A stretch of DNA of 45,756 nt, from contig DUEK01000018.1 of assembly GCA_011192155.1 (NCBI GenBank), forward strand, positions 1 to 45,756. The letters run 5' to 3'. The notes under the pieces were generated by a model. It was not told the DNA's origin. It searched no databases and saw only the letters and a program-made list of their open reading frames with translations. This document shows, piece by piece, positions 1-11,454 of this stretch. Source of the DNA: Thermoflexia bacterium (GTDB lineage: Bacteria; Chloroflexota; Anaerolineae; B4-G1). Every line of letters begins with the position of its first letter. The stretch's first letter is position 1. A program made the translations under genes and the position numbers.

Positions 1-5
1 TGATC

Positions 6-3000
6 ATGATTCCCTCGGAGAGCAGCTCTCCCTGGGCTGTGAGGGAGGCGCTTGGCTCCGCGCTGATGAATATCTATGCCGAGGGCTACCCCGACCCAGA
101 GACCCATTGGTTGACCGAGGATGAGATTCTGGACTATGAACATCACCTGGCTTATTATCGTCGTCGCGGCGACCGGCGTTACTATCGGGGCGTAGAGTAC
201 GCCGATGTGATCGAGACTCTGGCTCGCCGTCGTTGCGCGGAGGCTTTTGCCACCGCTGCCATCACCGCCGACCAGATTTACGTCAACGTCCAGCCCCTCT
301 CTGGCGCGCCGGCCAACGTCGCCGTTCAACAGGCGCTGCTGAAACCGGGCGACACGATCATGGGTATGGCGCTGCATCACGGCGGCCATCTGACACACGG
401 CAGCCCGGTCAACCTGTCGGGCCGGCTCTATGACGTCGTCTCTTACCACGTCAACCCGCAGACAGAGTTGTTGGACTATGACGAAATCGAAGAGTTGGCG
501 CTAGAGCGCCGGCCCAAGCTGATCATCGCCGGTTACACCTCCTACCCGCGTCTGCCCAACTGGGCCAAATTCCGCCAGATCGCCGACCGGGTGGGGGCCT
601 ATCTCCTGGCCGATATCGCTCACGTGGCCGGCATGGTCATCGCGGGTGCGTTTCCCACGCCGCTGGGCTATGCCGACGCCATCACCTTTACCACTCACAA
701 GACGCTCTGCGGCCCGCGAGGCGCCTGCATCCTCGCCACCGATCCCGTCCTGGCGCGAAAGATTGACCATGCCGTTTTCCCCGGGCTTCAGGGCGGGCCG
801 CACGTCAACAAGTTCGCGGCGATGGCCGTCGCTTTTCGCCTTGCGCAGACGAAACAGTTCCACGATCTCCAGCATCAGACGGTGGCTAACGCCGTGGCCC
901 TGGCCCGCGCACTCACTGCGCGCGGCCTGCGCGTCCCCTGCGGCGGCACCGACACTCACCTGCTTCTGCTCGATTGCAAGACAGTTCGAGGGGCGGATGG
1001 CGTCCCACTGATGGGCGATATCACGGCGGCGATTCTCGATATGGTGGGCATTGTGGCCAACAAGAACACCATCCCCGGCGATGAATCCGCCGCCTATCCC
1101 AGCGGCATCCGGCTGGGCACGCCCTGGATCACGCAGCGCGGCCTGCGAGAGCCAGAGATGGAGCAGATCGCCGACATTATCGCCCGCGCGATGGAGAGCA
1201 CCGAACCGGTCATCTACACCGGCGTGCGCGGCCCGGTCTACCGGGGCAAGATAGATTTTGACGTGTTAGAGGAACTGCGCGCCCAAGTAGCCCGCCTGGC
1301 CGAGCAGGCGGGGATTGATTTCGAGGTTCCGTGCAGCGGCTATCCCCATCACTGCCTGCTGTCAGAGGTGCGCGAGACGGAAGAGTGGTACAGATTGATC
1401 GAGGTTCAGGGGAGCAGGTCGGCCGCCTTTATCGAACAGATCACGCCGCGCGATATTGGCGACCTGGCGCAGGGGGAATGGCGGGCGATAACGCTGCTAG
1501 AGCGGGATGGTGAGGTGATGGCTTTTGCCCTGCTCCAGCGTCCCGACTCTGGCTACGAGCGCTACCGGTTGGCCGTGCCGGTTGATAGGGCCGCGCGGGT
1601 TGCCGCCTGGCTGCGTCATCTCTCCGATGGGTACGTGCGCTTTGACGACGCCGACCTGTGGGCCAAGCTGCCGGGGCCGGTCGTCGTGCGCGAGGTGGAA
1701 GAACGCGGATTGGCGGAATTGCCGGATTCTCAAGAGTTCACGCCCCCGGTCTCCCACAAGCCTTATTTTATCGGTCTCTCCGCGCCCGGCTACGCCGACC
1801 CTGCCGGGGATGCGCTGCCGCCTTTCGAGTGGCGGGAGCCGGAGGAACGTCCGCTGCGCCGTACTCCTCTCTACGACTGGCACGTGGAGCGCGGGGCCAA
1901 GATGGCCCCCTTTGCCGGGTGGGAGATGCCGCTGTGGTACACCTCCATCAGCGACGAGCACCGCGCCGTGCGGGGAGCGGCCGGCCTCTTTGACGTTTCC
2001 CACATGGGAGTGCTGGATGTAAGCGGCCCACACGCCGCCTACTTTCTCAATCTGGTTACAACCAACGGAGTCAAGATGCTCCGGCCTGGGGAATCGCAGT
2101 ACGCTTACCTTTTGGCCCCCGACGGTCGGGTCATAGATGATGTGATGGTCTATATGCTTGATTTTTCCCGTTACTTGATGGTCGTCAACTCTGCCAACGA
2201 GGCCAAAGATTGGGCCTGGCTGCAAGCGGTGAACGACCGCGCGGTGCGGATAGATGACCAACGGCCCTGGGCGCGGGCTGGCTTCCAGGCCGACCTGCGG
2301 AATCTGCACGACCATCTGGCCGACCTGGCTCTTCAAGGCCCTCGCTCCCGTGACATTCTCCTGGCCCTCCTTGACGCTGTTCCACCCTCCGCCGCCGTGG
2401 CCGAGACGCGGGCGCGGATACTGGCGCTGAGACGCACCGGCGTGATGCAAATCCGCATTCCGTCCGCTCAGGCCACAGGGGGCGCTTTTGACCTGATCAT
2501 CGCCCGCACCGGCTATACCGGTGAGCGTTTGGCGTTCGAGCTTTTTGTTCATCCCGACGCGGCGGTCGCGCTGTGGGAGCAGTTGATAGATGTCGGTGCT
2601 TCTTTTGGACTTCGGCCCGTCGGGCTGGGCGCGCGCGACAGTCTGCGTATCGAGGCCGGGTTGCCGCTTTACGGGCACGAACTGGCAGGCCCGCTGGACT
2701 TGCGTCCCGACGACGCGGGCTTTGCGGGTTACGTCAATCTGCGCAAGCCTTTCTTTGTCGGACGGCGGGCCTATATCGAGCACGCCCAAAAGCGCAAGAT
2801 GACGGTTGTTCGCTTCCGCATCGAGGAGAAGGGGGTGCGCGTCCCCAAGCAGGAGGACGTTGTCACCGAGAGCCACGGGCGCATCGTCGGCGAGGTGACA
2901 TCGTGCGCGATGGACACGGAGGGCTATCTGGTGGGGCAGGCCTATATTGACCAGCGACACGCCAAAGTAGGAACAGAGATCAGTATCTTTCCGCGTCCCA

Positions 3001-3104
3001 CCCGCGAGACCTGGGAAAAACCATACGAGGAGTTGGAGGTGGGCGACCGGTTGGTGATGCACAACGAGGCCAGGGTCATCCGCCGCTTCCGCCCCAGGCG
3101 GTAA
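6..3104 (+). CDS. Serine hydroxymethyltransferase - glycine cleavage T-protein (aminomethyltransferase) fusion, 5' end probably truncated by the window
   Basis: N-terminal ~430 aa show SHMT hallmarks (NVQPLSGAPANVAV, LLADIAHVAGMV, TFTTHKTLCGPRGA, FPGLQGGPH). C-terminal ~400 aa show GcvT hallmarks (TPLYDWHVERGAKMAPFAGWEMPLWY, GLFDVSHMG, ARTGYTGE, GLGARDSLRIEAGLPLYGHEL). The first residues (MIPSESSSP) align inside the usual SHMT N-terminus, so the true start is probably upstream of position 1. Confidence 0.93.
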   Translation: MIPSESSSPWAVREALGSALMNIYAEGYPDPETHWLTEDEILDYEHHLAYYRRRGDRRYYRGVEYADVIETLARRRCAEAFATAAITADQIYVNVQPLSGAPANVAVQQALLKPGDTIMGMALHHGGHLTHGSPVNLSGRLYDVVSYHVNPQTELLDYDEIEELALERRPKLIIAGYTSYPRLPNWAKFRQIADRVGAYLLADIAHVAGMVIAGAFPTPLGYADAITFTTHKTLCGPRGACILATDPVLARKIDHAVFPGLQGGPHVNKFAAMAVAFRLAQTKQFHDLQHQTVANAVALARALTARGLRVPCGGTDTHLLLLDCKTVRGADGVPLMGDITAAILDMVGIVANKNTIPGDESAAYPSGIRLGTPWITQRGLREPEMEQIADIIARAMESTEPVIYTGVRGPVYRGKIDFDVLEELRAQVARLAEQAGIDFEVPCSGYPHHCLLSEVRETEEWYRLIEVQGSRSAAFIEQITPRDIGDLAQGEWRAITLLERDGEVMAFALLQRPDSGYERYRLAVPVDRAARVAAWLRHLSDGYVRFDDADLWAKLPGPVVVREVEERGLAELPDSQEFTPPVSHKPYFIGLSAPGYADPAGDALPPFEWREPEERPLRRTPLYDWHVERGAKMAPFAGWEMPLWYTSISDEHRAVRGAAGLFDVSHMGVLDVSGPHAAYFLNLVTTNGVKMLRPGESQYAYLLAPDGRVIDDVMVYMLDFSRYLMVVNSANEAKDWAWLQAVNDRAVRIDDQRPWARAGFQADLRNLHDHLADLALQGPRSRDILLALLDAVPPSAAVAETRARILALRRTGVMQIRIPSAQATGGAFDLIIARTGYTGERLAFELFVHPDAAVALWEQLIDVGASFGLRPVGLGARDSLRIEAGLPLYGHELAGPLDLRPDDAGFAGYVNLRKPFFVGRRAYIEHAQKRKMTVVRFRIEEKGVRVPKQEDVVTESHGRIVGEVTSCAMDTEGYLVGQAYIDQRHAKVGTEISIFPRPTRETWEKPYEELEVGDRLVMHNEARVIRRFRPRR

Positions 3105-3336
3105 GTGAGTATCTGGTGGGGCACGGATACGGGCAGGCAGGCTGCGCAGGGCTTGCGTGGGTCTATTGAGAGTGCCATTATTAGCGAGTATGGCTCCCGG
3201 TAATCGCCTTGCTTCCCGTTGGTTGAGCAACCGAACTTGCCGCTTGACCAAATCGTTGACCATTGTTACTACTCTCCCTCCGATCTACAATTTGGCTTGC
3301 TTTTGTGGATGGAATGTAAAATCACAAGGGCTGGAT

Positions 3337-3364
3337 TTGACAATCCTCCACTCCGTGATAGAAT
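3337..3364 (+). promoter_or_regulatory. Sigma70-like promoter candidate for the S1/IF-1 genes
   Basis: TTGACA (3337-3342), 16-nt spacer, TAGAAT (3359-3364). Confidence 0.45.
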
Positions 3365-3510
3365 ATGCCCACATATTAGCCAAGATACCGTTTCCTTTGT
3401 GCGGACCGTGACGCTGAACCGTCTTTGACAAGTTGGCCTTTTTACGAGGTAGGCAAAGATAAGACGATCTGATTCAAGCATCTGTAACTTTGGGCCTGAT
3501 TCCCGAACCC

Positions 3511-3556
3511 GGCGTCACCCGCACATTTGTCGAGTGCAGGTGGCGTCGGTTTTTTT
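3511..3556 (+). terminator. Intrinsic terminator-like hairpin followed by T7, lying upstream of the S1-domain gene
   Basis: GCGTCACCCGCAC...GTGCAGGTGGCGT imperfect stem followed by TTTTTTT, about 40 nt before the CDS start. Confidence 0.5.
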
Positions 3557-3596
3557 GCGCATAAGGAGACGGCGTCGTGAGGAGTAATCTGAATTT

Positions 3597-5063
3597 ATGG
3601 ACGTAAACGTTTTTGCTGACCAAGATCTATCTGAGCGTGATTTGGCCGACCAGGGTGTGGGCGAGCAGAGCCAGACTGGTCAGGGCATGGGCGAGTTCCT
3701 GGACGAATATCAGGCTCCAAAGCGCGGAGATATCTGCACAGGCGTGGTGATTGAAGTCAATGAGGGACGTGGGTTGATCGTGGACGTCGGACTTAAGCGA
3801 GAGGGCCTGGTTCCATTGAGTGACCTGGAACGCCTGGATGAGGAGACGCGCTCCACAATCGAGGTGGGTACTGAGGTATCGGTGTTCGTGCTTCAGCCGG
3901 TGGGGAAGAATGGGTATCCCATCCTGTCCGTTCACCAGGCCCTCTTGTCTAAAGATTGGGTCAAGGCCGAGGAGATGATGGAAGGCGATGAACTTTACGA
4001 GGGCGAGATATCTAGCTACAATCGTGGCGGCGTTATCGTCAAGGTTGGCAAGATTCGTGGTTTTGTCCCTGCTTCCCATCTCGTGGATTTGCCCAGACGT
4101 ATGTCGCAAGATGACCGCCGCCGGCGGTTGGCGGATATGATTGGGCAGAAGATTGGCCTCAAAATCATCGAGGTGGATCGTCAGCGCCGGCGTTTGATTT
4201 TTTCTCAGCGGCGAGCGTTGCGCGTCTGGCAAGAGCGGCAGCGCGAACGGGTTATGGACGAGTTAACCGAGGGTGAGGTGCGACACGGGAAAGTTACCAG
4301 TCTCGCTGATTTTGGCGCTTTCGTGGACCTGGGTGGGGCCGATGGTCTGATTCATGTTTCGGAACTGGCTTGGGGCCGGGTAGACCACCCGCGCCGTCTA
4401 TTGAGCGTCGGCGATGAGGTTGATGTTTACGTGCTCGACGTAGACCGGAAACGGAAACGGATCGCGCTCAGTCTCAAGAGGCTTCAGTCCGATCCCTGGA
4501 CGTTGGTAGCTGAACGTTACCACGTGGGGCAGTTGATTGAGGGGCAAGTCACCCGGGTGTTGGATTTTGGCGCTTTTGTCAAGCTGGACCTGGGTGTGGA
4601 GGGGTTGCTTCACGCTAGTGAGATGATCGGTACGCCGGAACTGAACCCTTCGGATATCGTTCACCCTGGTGAGACGTTGTTATTAAAGATTATTCGCATA
4701 GAGAGCGGCAGAAGGCGACTGGGCTTGAGCGCCAAGCAGGTGCAGCAGGACGAGTGGGAGCGTTGGGTGGCAGAACAACAAGCTGCCCATGCAGTCGCAG
4801 AGGCCGAGGTCGCCGAGCCGGTCGAGGAAGAGGCAGCGGCGGAGGCCGAGGTAGAGGTCGTCGAGCCGGTCGAGGAAGAGGCAGTGATGGAGGCCGAGGT
4901 AGAGGTCGTCGAGCCGGTCGAGGAAGAGGCAGTGATGGAGGCCGAGGTAGAGGTCGCCGAACTGGTCGAGGAAGTGGCGGCGGTAGAGTCAGAGGCCGAG
5001 ATCGTCGAGCCGGTCGAGGAAGAAGAAGCGGAGCCAGAGGCAGAGGTTGCAGACGCTGAGTGA
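3597..5063 (+). CDS. 30S ribosomal protein S1-like protein with four S1 RNA-binding domains and an acidic repeat tail
   Basis: Repeated S1 motifs (GDICTGVVIEVNEGRGLIVDVGLKREGLVPLSDL; GEVRHGKVTSLADFGAFVDLGGADGLIHVSEL; GQVTRVLDFGAFVKLDLGVEGLLHASEM). Extended Glu/Val/Ala C-terminus. Confidence 0.92.
   Translation: MDVNVFADQDLSERDLADQGVGEQSQTGQGMGEFLDEYQAPKRGDICTGVVIEVNEGRGLIVDVGLKREGLVPLSDLERLDEETRSTIEVGTEVSVFVLQPVGKNGYPILSVHQALLSKDWVKAEEMMEGDELYEGEISSYNRGGVIVKVGKIRGFVPASHLVDLPRRMSQDDRRRRLADMIGQKIGLKIIEVDRQRRRLIFSQRRALRVWQERQRERVMDELTEGEVRHGKVTSLADFGAFVDLGGADGLIHVSELAWGRVDHPRRLLSVGDEVDVYVLDVDRKRKRIALSLKRLQSDPWTLVAERYHVGQLIEGQVTRVLDFGAFVKLDLGVEGLLHASEMIGTPELNPSDIVHPGETLLLKIIRIESGRRRLGLSAKQVQQDEWERWVAEQQAAHAVAEAEVAEPVEEEAAAEAEVEVVEPVEEEAVMEAEVEVVEPVEEEAVMEAEVEVAELVEEVAAVESEAEIVEPVEEEEAEPEAEVADAE
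4821..5060 (+). repeat. 48-bp (16-aa) in-frame tandem repeat, about 5 copies, in the S1-like gene tail
   Basis: Units beginning GTCGAGGAAG at 4821, 4869, 4917, 4965 and 5013; protein unit VEEEAxxEAEVEVVEP. Confidence 0.9.
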
Positions 5064-5140
5064 GGCCGTTTCAGAGGTGAAGGGTTACTACTCTTTGAAG
5101 CGCTGAGTATTTTCGATCGCTGTGGTCAAGGAGAGACCGG

Positions 5141-5386
5141 ATGGGCAAGAAGAAAGAAGACAAGATAGAGATGGAGGGCACTGTCGTTGAGGCGTTGCCG
5201 GCTACTCAGTTCCGCGTGCAGCTCGATAACGGTCACGAGATACTGGCTTATCTCTCTGGCAAAATGCGCAGGTACTATATCCGTATCTTGTTGGGAGACC
5301 GCGTGCGGGTGGAGCTTTCCCCTTACGACCTGACGCGCGGTCGGATTGTGTACCGGTACAAGAAGGGCTTTCAGTCAGATAAATGA
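5141..5386 (+). CDS. infA: Translation initiation factor IF-1
   Basis: 81 aa: [66 protein letters not shown]. Confidence 0.96.
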   Translation: MGKKKEDKIEMEGTVVEALPATQFRVQLDNGHEILAYLSGKMRRYYIRILLGDRVRVELSPYDLTRGRIVYRYKKGFQSDK

Positions 5387-6255
5387 TGCCGCTTTGTCAC
5401 CAGACATACCCAATCCTCCATCTGGTGTTGTTTTACTAGCGTAAGACCTTTGCGTTGCAGCGCTGCGACCACTTCTGGTTTTTGATCGGCGATGATGCCG
5501 GCAGCGATTAGCGTTCCCCCAGGTTGCACCCGCTCCGCAAGCCCCTGTTGTGTCATTTCCACAATAACTTTTGCCAGGATGTTGACTACCACCAGGTCGT
5601 AGCTCTCCGGCGCATCTGCGAGCGACCCACTCGTCACGCTTATAGTTTCTGACACTTTGTTGGTCTTTACGTTGCCCCGCGCCGTCTTGACCGCTACGGG
5701 GTCGTTATCCACCGCGAGTACGCATCCGGCGCCTAATTTGGCCGCTGAAATTGCCAGAATACCGGATCCGGTACCCAGGTCGAGCACTTGCGCCTCTGGG
5801 CGTATCAATTCCTCCAACGCCACCAGACACATCTGCGTTGTGGGATGCAGGCCGGTGCCAAAGGCCATCCCAGGGTCCAACTGGATGACGATTTCTCCGG
5901 GCGCGGAGGTATAGTCGAGCCAGGACGGTCGGATGACGGTGCGCTGGCCTATGTGCAGGACTTTTAACTGTTTTTTCCACGCCTCCGCCCAGTCCGCCTC
6001 GGCGATGGGGCGAAAGGCGGGCGCGGGAATAGGCTGTATCTGCCCCAGGTGCCAGAGCGATTCCTGGACGCGCCGTTTGTTGGCCCGCAGTTGGTCGTCG
6101 GCGGGCAAGTAGGCTCTGACAATTACGGGGCCTGTGTTCCAACCGTCAGGCCCGGCCTCGATGACTACTCCGCGAGAGGCGTAGCGCGAGAGTACCTCGG
6201 CCACCGCCTCTGCGGTCTCGTTCTTCACTGTGACGCTGACTTCAAGCCATTCCAT
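5371..6255 (-). CDS. prmA: Ribosomal protein L11 methyltransferase
   Basis: WLEVSVTV N-terminus, [51 protein letters not shown]. Start taken at MEWLEVSV (6255) rather than the longest ORF (6288), which runs into dnaJ. Confidence 0.93.
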   Translation of the reverse strand: MEWLEVSVTVKNETAEAVAEVLSRYASRGVVIEAGPDGWNTGPVIVRAYLPADDQLRANKRRVQESLWHLGQIQPIPAPAFRPIAEADWAEAWKKQLKVLHIGQRTVIRPSWLDYTSAPGEIVIQLDPGMAFGTGLHPTTQMCLVALEELIRPEAQVLDLGTGSGILAISAAKLGAGCVLAVDNDPVAVKTARGNVKTNKVSETISVTSGSLADAPESYDLVVVNILAKVIVEMTQQGLAERVQPGGTLIAAGIIADQKPEVVAALQRKGLTLVKQHQMEDWVCLVTKRHHLSD

Positions 6256-6259
6256 ATCG

Positions 6260-7381
6260 TTACAATCCAAACATTTCCCGCAAGTCATCTAGGAAACTGC
6301 GCTTCTCTTGCCAGGTAGTCTCTGGCTCCAGTGTTTCGCCTAGCTCTTGGAAGAGACGTTGTTGTTCGTGCGTCAATTTGGTCGGAACGGCGACCCGCAC
6401 TACCACCAACTCGTTGCCCCTACCATTCCGTCGTAGGTGGGGCACTCCTTTGTTGCGCAGTCGCAGCACGGTGCCGCTTTGGGTACCGGGCGGAACGGGG
6501 ATTTCCTCGTCGCCCTCCAGGGTGGGCACTTTTATGTCTGCTCCCAGCGCCGCTTGGGCTATGTTGATCTGCATCTCGACCAGGATGTCGTCGTCGCGCC
6601 GTTGGAAGACGTCGTGCGGCTCTACCGCCAGAACGACGTAGAGGTTGCCAGGAGGCCCGCCCCGCTTGCCCATCTCTCCTTCTCCCGCCAGCCGGATCTG
6701 GGTGCCATGATCCACGCCGGGCGGAATGTTGACGGAGAGTTTGCGGGTGGTGTAGACGCGTTTCTCGCCACCGCATTGGGAGCAGGAGATAGGGATGGTT
6801 TCCCCCTCGCCCTGACAGGTAGGGCAGGTGGTGACGTTGACGAAGGATCCCAGGATGGAGCGTTGCACCCGTCGCACCTGTCCGGCGCCGTTGCATTCCG
6901 AGCAGCGGACCGGCGACGTTCCTGGTTCGGCTCCGCTTCCCTGGCACATCGGGCAGATTTCGTGGCGTGTGATCTCTATTTCTTTTTCACAGCCAAAGAC
7001 TGCTTCCTCGAAAGGCAAGTGCAGGTCGTAGCGCAAGTCGGCGCCGCGCCGCGGCCCTCGGCGGGTGGACGTGCGAAAGCCGAATCCCCGCCCGAAAACC
7101 TCCTCAAAGATCTCGAAAGGATCGCGGAAACCAAAGTCACCGAATCCCCCTGCGTTGCCGAGTCCAGCGTGGCCGAAGCGGTCGTAAGCGGCCCTCTTCT
7201 CGGCATCGGAGAGCACTCCGTAAGCCTCGTTGATCTCTTTGAAGCGTGTCTCGGCGTCGGGCGCGTCGCTGACGTCGGGGTGGTACTGGCGCGCAAGCTG
7301 TCGGTAGATTTTTTTGATTTCTTCGGGGGGCGCTGAACGGTCGACTCCCAGCACCTCGTAGTAGTCGCGTTTGTCACTCAT
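6260..7381 (-). CDS. dnaJ: Chaperone DnaJ
   Basis: J domain YYEVLGVDRSAPPEEIKKIYRQLARQYHPDVS; zinc-finger repeats CPMCQGSG/CSECNGAG/CPTCQGEG/CSQCGGE. Confidence 0.97.
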   Translation of the reverse strand: MSDKRDYYEVLGVDRSAPPEEIKKIYRQLARQYHPDVSDAPDAETRFKEINEAYGVLSDAEKRAAYDRFGHAGLGNAGGFGDFGFRDPFEIFEEVFGRGFGFRTSTRRGPRRGADLRYDLHLPFEEAVFGCEKEIEITRHEICPMCQGSGAEPGTSPVRCSECNGAGQVRRVQRSILGSFVNVTTCPTCQGEGETIPISCSQCGGEKRVYTTRKLSVNIPPGVDHGTQIRLAGEGEMGKRGGPPGNLYVVLAVEPHDVFQRRDDDILVEMQINIAQAALGADIKVPTLEGDEEIPVPPGTQSGTVLRLRNKGVPHLRRNGRGNELVVVRVAVPTKLTHEQQRLFQELGETLEPETTWQEKRSFLDDLREMFGL

Positions 7382-7400
7382 TGTTTAAGGATGCAGATAC

Positions 7401-7444
7401 AAGAAGCAGGATGCAGGAGATAAGAATCCTGCATCCTGCTTCTT
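7401..7444. repeat. Perfect 18-bp inverted repeat (8-nt loop) between dnaK and dnaJ
   Basis: AAGAAGCAGGATGCAGGA (7401-7418) / TCCTGCATCCTGCTTCTT (7427-7444). Confidence 0.9.
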
Positions 7445-7448
7445 ACTA

Positions 7449-9350
<1,902 letters not shown>

Positions 9351-9355
9351 TGTAA

Positions 9356-9967
9356 TTACTCCTTATCTTCACTTGTGTCACTATTTTCGTCTTTTTCCTC
9401 GGGTGGAGCAGCAGGCGCTTTGGCTACCCGCACCAATGCGGGCCGCAATACTCGCTCTCCGAGTGTGTATCCTTTTTGTACCTCACCGATGATGTGGCCT
9501 TCCTCATAGCCGGCGGCTTCTTCATAAGTCACTGCTTCGTGATAGCGGGGGTCAAACGCCTGCCCATCGGTTTCGATAGGCTCGACTCCTTCGGACTTGA
9601 GAATGGCATCCAGCTTGTATTTGATCATGAGAATGCCCTCGCACCAGGTCAGTCTACTGAACTCGACGGGCAGGGTCGAGATTGCGCGCTCAAAGTCATC
9701 CGCGATGGGCAGTAACTTGCCCAACACGTCTGCGCTTACGCGCGTTCTCATTTGTGCTCGTTCTGTCTCTTGGCGCTTTTTGTAGTTGGAGAACTCGGCC
9801 TGAGTTCGCTGCCAGCCATCGAGGTACTCGGCTGCCTGGGTTTGAGCTTTTTCTAATTGCTCCTCCACATCCAGTTCTTTCTCGGTTTCCTCACTAGTTT
9901 CTGTAGGGGTCTCGGTCTCTTCTTCCACGGTCTCGGTGTGATCCTTCTTTTTTTCTTTTTCTGTCAC
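9356..9967 (-). CDS. grpE: Nucleotide exchange factor GrpE
   Basis: [51 protein letters not shown]. Confidence 0.95.
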   Translation of the reverse strand: MTEKEKKKDHTETVEEETETPTETSEETEKELDVEEQLEKAQTQAAEYLDGWQRTQAEFSNYKKRQETERAQMRTRVSADVLGKLLPIADDFERAISTLPVEFSRLTWCEGILMIKYKLDAILKSEGVEPIETDGQAFDPRYHEAVTYEEAAGYEEGHIIGEVQKGYTLGERVLRPALVRVAKAPAAPPEEKDENSDTSEDKE

Positions 9968-10027
9968 TTTAATCTCCTTGCACTTGTATCATTTGTTGGA
10001 CGCCGGACATGGGGCATCGGACGTTGT

Positions 10028-11059
10028 TCATTCCGCATATATATCATACACCAGATCAGAGAGCAGCTCGGCGACGAATCGCACGGTCGAGATGGCGCGG
10101 CCGTACAGCATCCGCGTAGGGCCTATGATACCCAGCGCCCCGGTCACAAAGTCGGTCACGCCGTAGCGCGCCAGTACCAGGCTACAGGCCTGGAGTTCAT
10201 CCCAACGTCCCTCGCCGCCGATGAGCACCCGCACACTGCCGGTCTCTGGGCTGAGGGCGTCGGTCAACACCGCTTCGAGAAAGCTGCGTTCTTCCATGAC
10301 GCGCATCAGCCCCTGGGCCGTGTCCACCTCGGCGAACTCGGGCTGCTGTAGCACTTCGCTCAAACCATCACGGTAGACGGTTCCGGCGGTGTGCGTGTCG
10401 GTGCGCTGCATAATGTCTAACACGAGATTGACCACATCGGTTTCGAAAGGGGGGAGCTCGTGAACGTGCGCCTGAATCTCGACAGCCGTAAGCTCGTTAC
10501 AAAGCTGGTTGAGCCGGTCGCTGGCCTCATTGAGCGATTTCTGGTTGAGAGGCTCGATCAGGTTCAACATCTGTTGCTTGACCAGCCCCCCGCGCAGGAC
10601 GAGGACGAGCAGCACCGACCGCCCTTGGGTGGAGATGAGTTGCAAGTGTTTGTAGTGCGCCTGGGTAGCCTGAGGCGTTGTTACCAGAGCGGCCCCACTG
10701 GTAGTGCTGGCCAGTACTGAAGCCGCCAGGGGCATCCATTGTTCAAAGTCTGGGCGCGCCTGGTGGAACTGGTGGGCGATGGTGCGCCGTTCTTGCAACG
10801 GCAGTTCGGCCTCACCCAGCAACCGCTCGACAAAGTGATTGTACCCCTTGTGCGTGGGAACGCGCCCGGCGGAGGTGTGTGGATGGGAGAGGTAGCCTAA
10901 TTCCTCCAGTAGAGATAGTTCGTTGCGCACGGTGGCTGTGCTCACGTGGAGCCTGTAATACTCGACCAATGCGCGAGAACTGATCGGGCAGGCGTTTTTC
11001 ACATACTCCCGCACGACCAGACCCAAAATTGTTTGCTGACGTGGTGTTAATTCATTCAT
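10028..11059 (-). CDS. hrcA: Heat-inducible transcription repressor HrcA
   Basis: LTPRQQTILGLVVREYVKNACPISSRALVEYYRLHVSTATVRNELSLLEELGYLSHPHTSAGRVPTHKGYNHFVE; first gene of the cluster and preceded by CIRCE. Confidence 0.97.
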   Translation of the reverse strand: MNELTPRQQTILGLVVREYVKNACPISSRALVEYYRLHVSTATVRNELSLLEELGYLSHPHTSAGRVPTHKGYNHFVERLLGEAELPLQERRTIAHQFHQARPDFEQWMPLAASVLASTTSGAALVTTPQATQAHYKHLQLISTQGRSVLLVLVLRGGLVKQQMLNLIEPLNQKSLNEASDRLNQLCNELTAVEIQAHVHELPPFETDVVNLVLDIMQRTDTHTAGTVYRDGLSEVLQQPEFAEVDTAQGLMRVMEERSFLEAVLTDALSPETGSVRVLIGGEGRWDELQACSLVLARYGVTDFVTGALGIIGPTRMLYGRAISTVRFVAELLSDLVYDIYAE

Positions 11060-11073
11060 CTCTTTGGCTCATT

Positions 11074-11100
11074 TTAGCACTCTCACTAGTAGAGTGCTAA
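11074..11100. promoter_or_regulatory. CIRCE operator (HrcA binding site)
   Basis: TTAGCACTC-N9-GAGTGCTAA exact consensus, 15 bp upstream of the hrcA start. Confidence 0.97.
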
Positions 11101-11144
11101 AACTTCAGTTTTCAATCATACCACAGGGGGCATAATCTGTCAAA

Positions 11145-11290
11145 CTCAGTAGATCCAAAATGTTACGACAACAAGACCTCGGAGGTCTCTCGAGAGCGCC
11201 TTTGCCGGTAAAAACGGGCGCAATCTAAGCAATTTTGCTGCCAATGTCACCTTCCGAGACCTCCGAGGTCTGGAATTTGGATCTACTGAG
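11145..11290. mobile_element. MITE-like palindromic element A, copy 1 (146 bp)
   Basis: 15-bp terminal inverted repeats CTCAGTAGATCCAAA...TTTGGATCTACTGAG; subterminal AGACCTCGGAGGTCT near the left end and its reverse complement AGACCTCCGAGGTCT near the right end. Near-identical copy at 14613-14758. Confidence 0.85.
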
Positions 11291-11454
11291 GCTACGAGAT
11301 CCAAAAGTTCCCAATGGCACAACTCTTCCGTGGGCTGGCCCGCCAGTTGCCTGCCTCAGCTTTTCAGGAGCTTGCCCCCAATGTGTGACAGCCGCACGCC
11401 TCGCGTTTCGCGTTTCACGTTTCTGAGGTATAATCTGGCCCGGAGGAGCAATCA

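Noticed and set aside
1497-3263. 588-aa minus-strand ORF opposite the SHMT-GcvT fusion
   Set aside because: Shadow ORF in GC-rich DNA; the plus strand has clear conserved motifs over the whole length.
3105-3596. tRNA or other known structured RNA in the 490-bp gap
   Set aside because: I could not fold a convincing tRNA or known riboswitch; only the promoter and terminator-like hairpin are supported.
4754-5059. 101-aa Arg/Gly-rich ORF in the S1 tail
   Set aside because: Out-of-frame reading of the 48-bp tandem repeat.
6437-7336. 299-aa plus-strand ORF opposite dnaJ
   Set aside because: Antisense to a clearly conserved gene; no recognisable motif.
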